Notes under the pieces: generated by a model
Told to the model about the DNA's origin: nothing
Databases searched by the model: none
The model's input: only the letters and a program-made list of their open reading frames with translations
Assembly (NCBI RefSeq): GCF_019966535.1
Contig: NZ_JAIMID010000014.1
Span: forward strand, 64,001-128,000
Reading direction: 5' to 3'
DNA from: Mesobacterium pallidum
GTDB taxonomy: Bacteria > Pseudomonadota > Alphaproteobacteria > Rhodobacterales > Rhodobacteraceae
Length of the DNA stretch: 64,000 nt
Shown: positions 50,101-57,946 of the stretch, piece after piece
Layout of the letters: each line of letters begins with the position of its first letter
Position numbering within the stretch: the first letter of the stretch is position 1
Program-made: the position numbers and the translations under genes

Positions 50101-50166
50101 CCCTCGGCCCTGGCCGCGCGCCTGCGGGACAAGGGGACGTTCGGGCGCCAGATGAACCAGCGGAAC

Positions 50167-50191
50167 AAGGGCGCCTTCGGGCGCCTTTTTT
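50167..50191 (+). terminator. Intrinsic terminator of the sulfur operon
   Basis: GGCGCC (50170-50175), loop TTCG, GGCGCC (50180-50185), extended by A-T and G-T pairs to nine pairs, then a T run (50186-50191). It lies 67 bases after the sulfur transferase stop codon and closes the + strand operon. Confidence 0.8.
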
Positions 50192-50231
50192 CATGGCGGA
50201 CCGCTGGCCATCCGGCGGGGCGGGCCTGCCG

Positions 50232-51440
50232 CTAGTCGCCCATCAGCTTGGACAGCGGGTCGTCATCGTCGAAATTCAGCGCCGGCAGGTCCGGGAAATC
50301 CGGCAGGTCGTCCAGCGGCGGAAGATCGGGCAGATCCTCCATCGGGGGCAGATCCGGCAGGTCGTCGAGCGGCGGCAGGTCGGGCAGATCCTCCATCCCC
50401 GTGTCAAAGCCGCCAAAGTCCCCGCCCCCGTCGCCCATGTCGGGCTGGCTGTCCATCGGCGGCAGTTGCGGCAAGTCGCCTGAGCCGCCGCCATCGAAAT
50501 CGAGCGCGGGGACGGCGCCGCTTCCCGCCGCTGCGCCACCGCCGGGTGATTTCGACGCGGCCGCCGGGGCGAGACCGGGCCCGGCATTCAGCTTGAGCGC
50601 GCGGAAGCCGTTCACCTGGCCCAACTGCCCGACCATGCGCGGGCAGGTCCCGCGGGTGCACAGCCGCACCCTGCTCAGCGCGTCGGGCGGCAGCTCCAGC
50701 ACCATGCCGGGTGCCAGCCGTTCCGCCTGCGCCAGGGTCATGGGCAGCGTGGCCAGCACCACGTCCAGCTCCGCCTCCACGTTCTCGAACTCGGCGCCGA
50801 AATCGGCCTTGGGCTTGCCGGTGGGCGGGCGCTCGACCTTTTCCGGCTTTTCCCGCACCGGCAGGGCCAGGGTCAGCTCCCCCTCCTTGGCGCCGCTGTC
50901 GAAATCGATCGACATGCGAAAGACCTGCATTTCCGGCGCGGTCAGGATCAGGCCCAGCGTGCGCACGTCCTCGACCATGTCGCCGTAACGAAAGCCGTCG
51001 GCCCACCAGCCGTTGCGATCCTCGGCCAGGTTGATCGACAGGCCCTGCAGCATCTCGTTGACCAGCGGCTCGGAGACGGAGGCATCGGTGCGCGTCGGCT
51101 GCCGCTCGGCCGCGCGGGCGCGCAGCACCTTGCCCATGGTCTGCACCTCGACCAGCGCGGCGACGGTCTGCTGGTCCATCGCGACGGCGCCCATGGCGCC
51201 CAGCGGCCCGTCGGTCAGCAGCAGCAGCATGGAATCATCGAGGCTTTCCAGGAACTCCTCTTGCCCGACGATCTCCTGGTGGATGCCCTGGATGCGCACC
51301 GGCAGGCCCCACAATTTCTCGGCCGCGCGCGACACGGACAGCCGCAGCGCCTTGGCCGGGGGCATGGCCCGTGCCTCGTGCTGCTGGCGCCCCACCGACG
51401 CCTTGCGCCGGAGGACCCCTGAGATGTCGTTGTCGCTCAT
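50232..51440 (-). CDS. Orphan FliM/FliN C-terminal domain protein
   Basis: This 402-residue protein has an N-terminal part (about 30-200, LRLSVSRAAEKLWGLPVRIQ and a helical core) and a FliM/FliN-type surface-presentation domain at about 205-290 (AELDVVLATLPMTLAQAERL, PGMVLELPPDALSRVRLCT, GQVNGFRALKL). The rest is low-complexity and ends in two copies of an 18-residue unit, MEDLPDLPPLDDLPDLPP, plus an acidic tail. No other flagellar gene is in the window, so it is unlikely to be the motor switch itself. It is transcribed in the same direction as the sensor-kinase cluster. Confidence 0.78.
   Translation of the reverse strand: MSDNDISGVLRRKASVGRQQHEARAMPPAKALRLSVSRAAEKLWGLPVRIQGIHQEIVGQEEFLESLDDSMLLLLTDGPLGAMGAVAMDQQTVAALVEVQTMGKVLRARAAERQPTRTDASVSEPLVNEMLQGLSINLAEDRNGWWADGFRYGDMVEDVRTLGLILTAPEMQVFRMSIDFDSGAKEGELTLALPVREKPEKVERPPTGKPKADFGAEFENVEAELDVVLATLPMTLAQAERLAPGMVLELPPDALSRVRLCTRGTCPRMVGQLGQVNGFRALKLNAGPGLAPAAASKSPGGGAAAGSGAVPALDFDGGGSGDLPQLPPMDSQPDMGDGGGDFGGFDTGMEDLPDLPPLDDLPDLPPMEDLPDLPPLDDLPDFPDLPALNFDDDDPLSKLMGD
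50289..50396 (-). repeat. Tandem 54-bp coding repeat (two copies)
   Basis: Two adjacent 54-bp units (50343-50396 and 50289-50342) encode nearly identical 18-residue stretches in the orphan FliM/FliN-domain protein, with internal nine-residue periodicity (DLPDLPPxx). The repeat keeps the frame. Such units change number easily between strains by slippage. Confidence 0.8.
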
Positions 51441-51527
51441 AGCCAGATCACGGCCCCTGGTTCTGCAGGGGCAAACTATCCGTGATTTGGTTACGATAGG
51501 CTAAATGCCGCCCGGACCGGCCGCAGT

Positions 51528-54212
51528 TTATTGCGCCGCCAGGGCCAGGTGCGCGGGCAGGCGCACGCGGAAGGCGGCCCCGCCCTGCCCCGGCAGGTAG
51601 GTGATGTCGCCGCCCAGCCGCGTCATGATCTCGCGGCAGATGGCAAGGCCCAGCCCGGCCCCGCCGGCCTTCTGTTCGCCAAGGCGCGAGAATTTTTCAA
51701 AGATCAGGTCCTGCGCCTCTTTCGGGATGCCCGAGCCGTTGTCGATGAAATCCACCACCACGCCACCTTCGCGCCGGCTGACGGCGATGGTCAGGCGCGG
51801 CTGCGTGGCATCGCAATACTTGCGCGCATTGGCGATGAGGTTGATGAAGACCTGCGCCAACCGGTCAAGATCGCTGGCCAGCACCTGGTCTTCCTGCGCC
51901 TTGTCGCGGCGGATCTCGAGCCGCCGCCCACCCTCGCCCGCCGAGGCGGAGGCGACCGCCTGGTCCAGAACGACCGACAGGTTGCCGCGCCGGATATTCA
52001 GGCTGACCTGGCCGTTCTCCAGCACCGAAAGGTCCAGCAGGTCGTCCAGCAGCCGGGTCAGCCGCAGGCTTTCATCATGGATGACCGAGGCATAGCGGTT
52101 CTGCTCCTCCTCGGTCAGCTCCATGTCGCGCAGGATCTCGGAGAACGCGCGGATCGAGGTCATGGGCGTGCGCAGCTCGTGGCTGATCTGGCTCAGGAAG
52201 GCATCCTTCTGCACCGACAGCCGCGTCAGCTTGTCGTTGGCCTCGCGCAGTTGGCGGGCGGTGCGGCTCAGCTCCTGGCTCTGCGCCTCGAGCCGCGAGG
52301 AATATTCCATCATCTGCGCCGTCTCGTCGGCCACGGCCATCAGGTCCTGCACCGACACCGACATGCCGCCGACCAGCTGGCCGATCATCGCATGGGCCGT
52401 GGCCGCACCGACCGAGCCCGACAGCTGGCGTTCGAGCCGTTGCAGGAACTCGGGGCTGGGTTCGGGCAGGTAGCCCTTGATCCCCTGCCGCTCGGCCTCG
52501 GACCGGAACAGGGTCTGCGCCTCGGCCGAGCCAAGGATGCGCTGCGCCATGATCAACAGGTCCTCGGATTGCGCGGCCCCACCCTGCCAACTGCGCGGCG
52601 ACATGGAATGGTCGAAGACGTTGACCATCTGCGCACCCTGCAACCGTTCCAGCGGCGACGGGAACGTCACCAGCGAGACGACGAAGAAGGTGGTCGCGTT
52701 CAGCAGCATCGACCAGAGCACCGCGTGGACCAGCGGGTCGAGCCCGGCGATGCCGAACAGCGCCTGCGGCCGAAGCCAGCCGAGGCCCCAGGGGCCGGAT
52801 TCGAGCAATCCGGGCGGCATGATCGCCGGGCCGAAGCTGGGCAGGAACAGGCTGTAGGCCCAGATCGCGAAGCCGACGAGCAGCCCCGACATGGCCCCGA
52901 ACCGGGTCGCGCCGCGCCAGAAAAGCCCGCCCAGCAGGGCCGGCAGCACCTGGGCCACGCCGGTAAAGCTGATCAGGCCGATGGCCGCCAGCGCCGCGCC
53001 GCCGCCCGACATGCGATAATAAAGGTAGCCCAGCAGCAGCACGCCCGCGATCGCCACCCGCCGCGACAGGATCACCACGTTGCGCACGTCGCCCGACCGG
53101 GTCGCGCCCGCGGTCGAGAACCGCAGCCACAGCGGCATGACCACGTGGTTCGACACCATCGTCGCCAGCGCCAGCGAGGCGACGATCACCATGGAGGTGG
53201 CCGAGGAAAACCCGCCGAGGAAGGACAGCATCGCCAGCCCCTCCTGCCCCTGGCTCAGCGGCACGGTCAGCACGAACAGGTCGGGGTTCGCGCCCTCGGG
53301 CATCAGGTCGAGGCCCACGACCGCGATGGGCACGACAAAGAGGCTCATGAGCATCACGTACAGCGGAAAGGCCCAGCCGGCGGTGCGCAGATGGTCCTCG
53401 TTCTCGTTCTCGACCACCAGCACCTGGAACATGCGTGGCAGGGTCAGGAAGGCCGCGGCCGACAGGAAGATCAGCGCCGCCCAGCGCCCGCCGTCGACCT
53501 GCCAGGTGCCGAGGGTCGAGGCGTCGATCCTGTCGAGGGTGGCGGAGACGCCTCCGCCCAGCCCCCAGACGACGAAGATGCCGACGGCCAGCAGCGCGAA
53601 CAGCTTGACCACCGCCTCGACCGCGATGGCCATGACGACGCCGTGATGGCGTTCGTTGGCGTCAAGGTTGCGGGTGCCGAAGATCACGGTAAAGACCGCC
53701 AGCCCGGCGGCCACGGCCAGCGCGTTGGAATTGGGGTCGGTCGACAGCGGCGCCCGGGCATCGGCGGCGGCGAAGGTGGCGAAACTCAGCGTAACCGACT
53801 GAAGTTGCAGCGCGATATAAGGCGTCGTCCCCACGACTGCCAGCAGCGTGACCATCACCGCCAGCGTGTTCGACTTGCCGAAGCGCGACGAGATGAGGTC
53901 GGCGACGGAAGTGATCCGCTGCGACCGGCCCACGCGGACCATCTTGCGCAGCACCCACCACCAGCCGACCATGACGATCGACGGGCCAAGGTAGATCGTC
54001 ACATATTCCAGCCCCGACCGCGCGGCATAGCCGACCGCGCCGTAGAAGGTCCAGGCGGTGCAGTAGATCGACAGCGACAGCGTGTAGACCATGGGCAGGC
54101 GCAGCCAGCCGCCCTGCCCGCGCTTGGCCGCGCGTTCGGCGATGAAGGCCACGCCGAAGAGGAAGACGACATAGGCGATGCAGACCGCGACCAGCAGGTT
54201 GAGAGAGGTCAT
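51528..54212 (-). CDS. SSF-domain hybrid sensor histidine kinase
   Basis: This 894-residue protein starts with a complete sodium:solute symporter-like membrane domain (about 1-520, thirteen or so helices, including YCTAWTFYGAVGYAARSGLE). A linker with a coiled coil (about 630-665) leads to a histidine kinase: H678 in FLSQISHELRTPM, then the N box NLIANARKY, DNGSGIP and GGAGLGLAI in the ATPase domain. CbrA and CrbS proteins have this layout; CrbS controls acetyl-CoA synthetase in Vibrio and Pseudomonas. The gene overlaps the small membrane protein gene by four bases, and acsA lies in the same neighbourhood. A role in sensing acetate or a related compound is likely. Confidence 0.88.
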   Translation of the reverse strand: MTSLNLLVAVCIAYVVFLFGVAFIAERAAKRGQGGWLRLPMVYTLSLSIYCTAWTFYGAVGYAARSGLEYVTIYLGPSIVMVGWWWVLRKMVRVGRSQRITSVADLISSRFGKSNTLAVMVTLLAVVGTTPYIALQLQSVTLSFATFAAADARAPLSTDPNSNALAVAAGLAVFTVIFGTRNLDANERHHGVVMAIAVEAVVKLFALLAVGIFVVWGLGGGVSATLDRIDASTLGTWQVDGGRWAALIFLSAAAFLTLPRMFQVLVVENENEDHLRTAGWAFPLYVMLMSLFVVPIAVVGLDLMPEGANPDLFVLTVPLSQGQEGLAMLSFLGGFSSATSMVIVASLALATMVSNHVVMPLWLRFSTAGATRSGDVRNVVILSRRVAIAGVLLLGYLYYRMSGGGAALAAIGLISFTGVAQVLPALLGGLFWRGATRFGAMSGLLVGFAIWAYSLFLPSFGPAIMPPGLLESGPWGLGWLRPQALFGIAGLDPLVHAVLWSMLLNATTFFVVSLVTFPSPLERLQGAQMVNVFDHSMSPRSWQGGAAQSEDLLIMAQRILGSAEAQTLFRSEAERQGIKGYLPEPSPEFLQRLERQLSGSVGAATAHAMIGQLVGGMSVSVQDLMAVADETAQMMEYSSRLEAQSQELSRTARQLREANDKLTRLSVQKDAFLSQISHELRTPMTSIRAFSEILRDMELTEEEQNRYASVIHDESLRLTRLLDDLLDLSVLENGQVSLNIRRGNLSVVLDQAVASASAGEGGRRLEIRRDKAQEDQVLASDLDRLAQVFINLIANARKYCDATQPRLTIAVSRREGGVVVDFIDNGSGIPKEAQDLIFEKFSRLGEQKAGGAGLGLAICREIMTRLGGDITYLPGQGGAAFRVRLPAHLALAAQ

Positions 54213-54502
54213 TTCCGCCCCTCCGCCTCTTCGCTGTCGCGCGAGCTGCGCAAGCGGTGCGACAGCAGCGCCGAGAGCAGGATCAGGACAGTCCAGGAGG
54301 CGAAGAGATAGACGATGGCCCGCGAATCCGCGACCTCTCCGCGGGGCCAGAGCAGCGGCAGCAGGAACAGCGCCAGCGCCAGCACGGGCAGCAGGCGGAT
54401 CGCATCGACCAGCCGGCGCTGGCGGTAGTGGCGCGTATGCAGGAAGACCGGGCCAGCCGGCTCACGCGGCGGGGGCAAGGGGCGCTGGTCGGGATCGCTC
54501 AT
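54209..54502 (-). CDS. Small membrane partner of the SSF kinase
   Basis: This 97-residue protein has a short proline-rich N-terminus, two membrane helices (about 38-55 and 64-84) and a basic-acidic tail. Small two-helix subunits of this kind (DUF4212/DUF485-like) accompany sodium:solute symporters; here it is paired, by a four-base overlap, with the SSF-fused kinase rather than with a free transporter. That suggests it helps the sensor or its transport domain. The exact family is not certain. Confidence 0.65.
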   Translation of the reverse strand: MSDPDQRPLPPPREPAGPVFLHTRHYRQRRLVDAIRLLPVLALALFLLPLLWPRGEVADSRAIVYLFASWTVLILLSALLSHRLRSSRDSEEAEGRK

Positions 54503-54518
54503 GCCGCCCCCATGGCGC

Positions 54519-54887
54519 TCAGGCCCGGGCCAGGTCGCGCACCGCCTCGAGCATCTCGGCGTTCGAGAACGGCTTGGTCATGAAGCGCGACGCGCCGATG
54601 CGCTCGGCGGTCTCGCGGTCCTTGGTCTGGCCGCGGGCGGTCAGCATCAGCACCGGCAGGCCCTCGGTCGCCGGGCGCTCGCGCAGCTCCTGCAGGATCT
54701 CGTAGCCCGAGCGGCCGGGCAGCATCACGTCGAGGATCACGAGGTCCGGGTTCGCCGCGCCGATTGCGTCGATCGCGGTCTGGCCGTCGGAATGCGTGTC
54801 CACCCGCCACCCGTCGCGGGTCAGGATGAATCGGATCGCCTCGATGATGTTCGGCTCATCCTCGACAAGCATCACGTGTTTCGCCAT
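54519..54887 (-). CDS. Single-domain response regulator
   Basis: This 122-residue protein is one receiver domain with E9-D10, phosphoacceptor D53 (VILDVMLPGRSG), T83 (LTARGQ) and K105 (MTKPFS). It has no output domain. The start at 54887 follows GGGGAGAG; the longer frame upstream is not conserved in kind. It lies just upstream of the small membrane protein and kinase genes. Phosphorylation by this kinase is the simplest idea, but where the signal goes next is open, since no DNA-binding partner domain is attached. Confidence 0.88.
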   Translation of the reverse strand: MAKHVMLVEDEPNIIEAIRFILTRDGWRVDTHSDGQTAIDAIGAANPDLVILDVMLPGRSGYEILQELRERPATEGLPVLMLTARGQTKDRETAERIGASRFMTKPFSNAEMLEAVRDLARA

Positions 54888-54974
54888 CTCTCCCCCCAAA
54901 GACGTCCCTCCGCGCCGGCGCATGCCCCTCAACATGCGCTGACGCAATCGTTATCGCGCTATTGTGGGGGCAAG

Positions 54975-56264
54975 TCAAAACCCCTCTGCCAGGATTGACG
55001 GCTCGCGGCGGCCGGGGCAATCGCCCTGCGGGCAAATCCGACAACCCACGCCCACCGCGCGGGGGCTGGGATCGGGTCCACGCAGGGGGACCAGCAGCAT
55101 CGTCGCCTCGAGCAGCGGCGCACTGTTGGGCTGCGGCGCCGCAACCGGGAGGGCGATGGCCCAGGCCTCGAACAGGCCGCCGTCGCGGCCGGCCTGGCGC
55201 AACACCTGGCGCACCGGGACATGGGCGCAACCGAAGGCCGCGAAAAGCGGCCAGAGCGGACAGGCGGCGCCGAACCGCGGCAGGGCGAAGCCGCTGACCG
55301 GGCGGCGGAAGATCAGCGCGCCCGAGGCGTCCGATATGGCAAGGCCCAGGTCCGCGCCGACCACCTCGCGCGGCAGCGCGGCGAGGCGGCGCATGGCGGT
55401 GGCGGCATCGGTGCCGAAGCGCGCGGCCAGCGCCAGCGGGTCGGGGCGGCCGCCCGTCTCGGCCAGCGCCGCGCGGACCGCGTCGAGCGGCATGCGCGCG
55501 GCATCGGCAGCATAGCGGGCCGCGTGCGTGTCGAGGATATGCCGCGCGGCCGGGCTTTCGATGTCCTCGGCCCCGTTCAGCGCGGCGCCCTCCTCCAGCT
55601 CGTTCAGGTGGAACCCGCGCGCCGACAGGAACCGCTCGGCCTCTTCCTGCGGGGCCGCCGCCTCGGCCGCGGCATCCTCGGCCCGGTCGAGGTAAGCCAC
55701 CAGCGCCTGGCTGGACGCGGCCAGCCGGCCCGCATCCTCGTTGAGGTTGCGGTGGAACCGCTCGCGCCATTCGGCGGCGATGTTGCGATCCTCGGCCAGG
55801 ATCGACGCGGTCGAGCGGATCGCGGTCACGGTCGACAGCACCTCGTGCATGGCGGCGGCCAGGTGGGGGTCGTGGGTCAGCCGGTCCGACAGGGTATCCA
55901 CGGAATGCTCGAGCGCGCGGATGCGGCGGTGCTGCTCGGCAACCAGGCCGGCCCAGCCGGGAAACCGGCCGGCAAATTCCTCCACCCGGTCCAGTTCGGC
56001 CCCGCGAGACGTCGCCTCGGCCGCCGTCTCGCGCAGCTCGGCAAGATGCGTGGCCTCGGCGCCCTCGGTCAGGAGCGAGGGCTCAACCCCCAGCGCCTCG
56101 GCGATCTTGAGCAGCAGCTTTCCACCGATTCTGCGGCGGTTGTGCTCGATAAGATTCAGGTAGGATGCAGAGATACCGACCGCTTGCGCTAACTGCGACT
56201 GCCGCATCTGACGCAACGTCCTGCGTTCGCGGATCCGGGTGCCTGTCAGGATGTCACGGGGCAT
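54975..56264 (-). CDS. XRE-family short-chain fatty-acyl regulator (ScfR/RamB type)
   Basis: This 429-residue protein has a Cro/CI-type helix-turn-helix (about 10-66, MRQSQLAQAVGISASYLNLI then EHNRRRIGG) and a long C-terminal domain of the DUF2083 type. It ends with a cysteine cluster, GCRICPQGDCPGRREPS (C408, C411, C416), which is diagnostic for the family including RamB and MccR. Members sense short-chain acyl-CoA and control acetate, propionate and glyoxylate genes. It lies next to the ABC importer and acsA genes and has dyads over its own promoter, so it probably controls both. Confidence 0.87.
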   Translation of the reverse strand: MPRDILTGTRIRERRTLRQMRQSQLAQAVGISASYLNLIEHNRRRIGGKLLLKIAEALGVEPSLLTEGAEATHLAELRETAAEATSRGAELDRVEEFAGRFPGWAGLVAEQHRRIRALEHSVDTLSDRLTHDPHLAAAMHEVLSTVTAIRSTASILAEDRNIAAEWRERFHRNLNEDAGRLAASSQALVAYLDRAEDAAAEAAAPQEEAERFLSARGFHLNELEEGAALNGAEDIESPAARHILDTHAARYAADAARMPLDAVRAALAETGGRPDPLALAARFGTDAATAMRRLAALPREVVGADLGLAISDASGALIFRRPVSGFALPRFGAACPLWPLFAAFGCAHVPVRQVLRQAGRDGGLFEAWAIALPVAAPQPNSAPLLEATMLLVPLRGPDPSPRAVGVGCRICPQGDCPGRREPSILAEGF

Positions 56265-56290
56265 CGAAATTTTCCGTAAGTATCAAGGGG

Positions 56291-56307
56291 TTTCTGCGAC
56301 GCAAAAA
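56291..56307. promoter_or_regulatory. Candidate operator near the ScfR-type gene
   Basis: TTTCTGCGACGCAAAAA (56291-56307) is a dyad with seven of eight pairs around one central base, 27 bases upstream of the ScfR-type start. Members of this regulator family, such as RamB, recognise TTTGC-containing palindromes, so it is a good candidate autoregulatory site. The assignment is inference. Confidence 0.5.
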
Positions 56308-56333
56308 AACTTCTTTACAGCTTGACGCCTGAC

Positions 56334-56363
56334 CTTGTGCATTTGTTTACAAAAAAACACAAG
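56334..56363. promoter_or_regulatory. Candidate operator/promoter region of the importer operon
   Basis: CTTGTG (56334-56339) and CACAAG (56358-56363) form an outer dyad around TTTGT-TT-ACAAA (56342-56353), an inner 5-bp dyad. The region is AT-rich and lies 118 bases before the importer binding-protein start. TTGACG at 56322-56327 with TTTACA at 56346-56351 could serve as promoter elements. Binding by the divergent ScfR-type regulator is plausible. Confidence 0.45.
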
Positions 56364-56480
56364 TCATGAAAGCACTTGTTGCGCGATTTACCACCTTCCC
56401 GCCATAGTACCTTTGCACGAACGTGCGTGCCGTCTGGGTTGAGGAGCCCCGCCGGCGCATTCACCAAACGGGAGGATTTC

Positions 56481-57833
56481 ATGTCCAAATCGAACATCAC
56501 GCGCCGTGGTGCCCTCAAGACCGGTGCCGTTGCCGGTGCAGGCCTCGCGCTGCCGACGATCTTTACCGCGTCGTCCGCCGCTGCCTTCACCAACGAGCCG
56601 ACCGGCGGGACCGTCACGCTGGGCTTCAACGTGCCCCAGACCGGCCCCTATGCCGACGAGGGCCTTGACGAGCTGCGCGCACAGGAACTGGCCGTCCAGC
56701 ACCTGAACGGCGAAGGCGACGGCGGCATGCTGAACACCTTCTCGTCCAAGGCGCTCGACGGCACCGGCATCCTGGGCAAGAAGGTCCAGTTCGTCACCGG
56801 CGACACGCAGACCAAATCGGACGCCGCACGCGCATCGGCCAAGTCGATGATCGAAAAAGACGGCGCGATCATGATCAACGGCGGCTCTTCCTCGGGCGTG
56901 GCCGTGGCTGTTCAGGGCCTCTGCCAGGACGCCGGCGTGATGTTCATGGCGGGCCTCACCCACTCGAACGACACCACCGGCAAGGACCGCAAGCGCAACG
57001 GCTTCCGCCACTTCTTCAACGCCTACATGTCGGGCGCCGCGCTGGCACCGGTGCTGGCCAAGGCCTACGGGTCCGAGCGTCGCGCCTACCACCTGACCGC
57101 CGATTACACCTGGGGCTGGACGCAGCAGGAATCGATCGCGGCCGCGACCGAGGCTATGGGCTGGGAGACCGTCAACAACGTACTGACGCCGCTGGCCTCG
57201 ACCGACTTCTCGTCCTACATCGCGCCGGTGCTGAACTCGGGCGCCGATGTGCTGGTCCTGAACCATTACGGCGGGAACATGATCAACTCGCTGACCCAGG
57301 CCGTTCAGTTCGGCCTGCGCGACAAGATGGTCAACGGCAAGCAGTTCGAGATCGTCGTGCCGCTGTATTCGGAGCTGATGGCAGAAGGCGCCGGCGAGAA
57401 CGTGCAGGGCGTGTTCGGCTCGATGAACTGGAACTGGCAGCTGACGGACGAGGGCACCAAGGCCTTCGTGAAGTCCTTCGGTGAAAAGTACGGCCGTCCG
57501 CCGTCGAACTCGGCCCATACCTGCTACGTGCAGACCCTGCTCTATGCAGACGCCGTGGCCCGTGCCGGGTCGTTCAACCCCTGCGCCGTGGTCGAGGCCC
57601 TCGAAGGCTTCGAATTCGACGGGCTGGGCAACGGCCCGACGCTCTACCGTGCCGACGACCACCAGTGCTTCAAGGACGTGCTGGTCATGAAGGGGAAAGA
57701 GAACCCCGCCAACCAGTTCGACATCCTCGAAGTGGTCGAAGTCACCCCGCGCGCGCAGGTCGAATACGCGCCGGATCACCCGATGTTCGGCGGCGCCGAA
57801 GCCAGCCTGGGTGAGTGCAACAGCGGCGCGTAA
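56481..57833 (+). CDS. ABC transporter substrate-binding protein, Tat-type signal
   Basis: This 450-residue periplasmic protein begins with an ITRRGALKTGAVAGAGLALP signal that fits the twin-arginine pathway. The mature part, PTGGTVTLGFNVPQTGPYAD, belongs to the Peripla_BP_6 family. It is longer than typical LivJ proteins and resembles the urea/amide-binding subgroup. The start at 56481 follows GGGAGGA. Two permeases, two ATPases and acetyl-CoA synthetase follow, so a short-chain carboxylate or a precursor activated by AcsA is a plausible substrate. Confidence 0.86.
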   Translation: MSKSNITRRGALKTGAVAGAGLALPTIFTASSAAAFTNEPTGGTVTLGFNVPQTGPYADEGLDELRAQELAVQHLNGEGDGGMLNTFSSKALDGTGILGKKVQFVTGDTQTKSDAARASAKSMIEKDGAIMINGGSSSGVAVAVQGLCQDAGVMFMAGLTHSNDTTGKDRKRNGFRHFFNAYMSGAALAPVLAKAYGSERRAYHLTADYTWGWTQQESIAAATEAMGWETVNNVLTPLASTDFSSYIAPVLNSGADVLVLNHYGGNMINSLTQAVQFGLRDKMVNGKQFEIVVPLYSELMAEGAGENVQGVFGSMNWNWQLTDEGTKAFVKSFGEKYGRPPSNSAHTCYVQTLLYADAVARAGSFNPCAVVEALEGFEFDGLGNGPTLYRADDHQCFKDVLVMKGKENPANQFDILEVVEVTPRAQVEYAPDHPMFGGAEASLGECNSGA

Positions 57834-57855
57834 GCCGTTTCCGCAAAACCGAGAC

Positions 57856-57883
57856 CCGGCCGCATCCTTCGGGATGTGGCCGG
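57856..57883 (+). promoter_or_regulatory. Hairpin after the second binding-protein gene
   Basis: CCGGCCGCATCC (57856-57867), loop TTCG, and its complement with one G-T pair (57872-57883) form a 12-bp stem, 22 bases after the stop codon. It lies inside the operon and has no T run, so it probably stabilises the upstream mRNA, as at the two other binding-protein genes of this window. Confidence 0.65.
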
Positions 57884-57946
57884 ACCCGAACCGGGGGCGC
57901 GCGCGTCCCCGGCCCTTATAGCTTTTACCGAAAGGTGGGGACAGAG

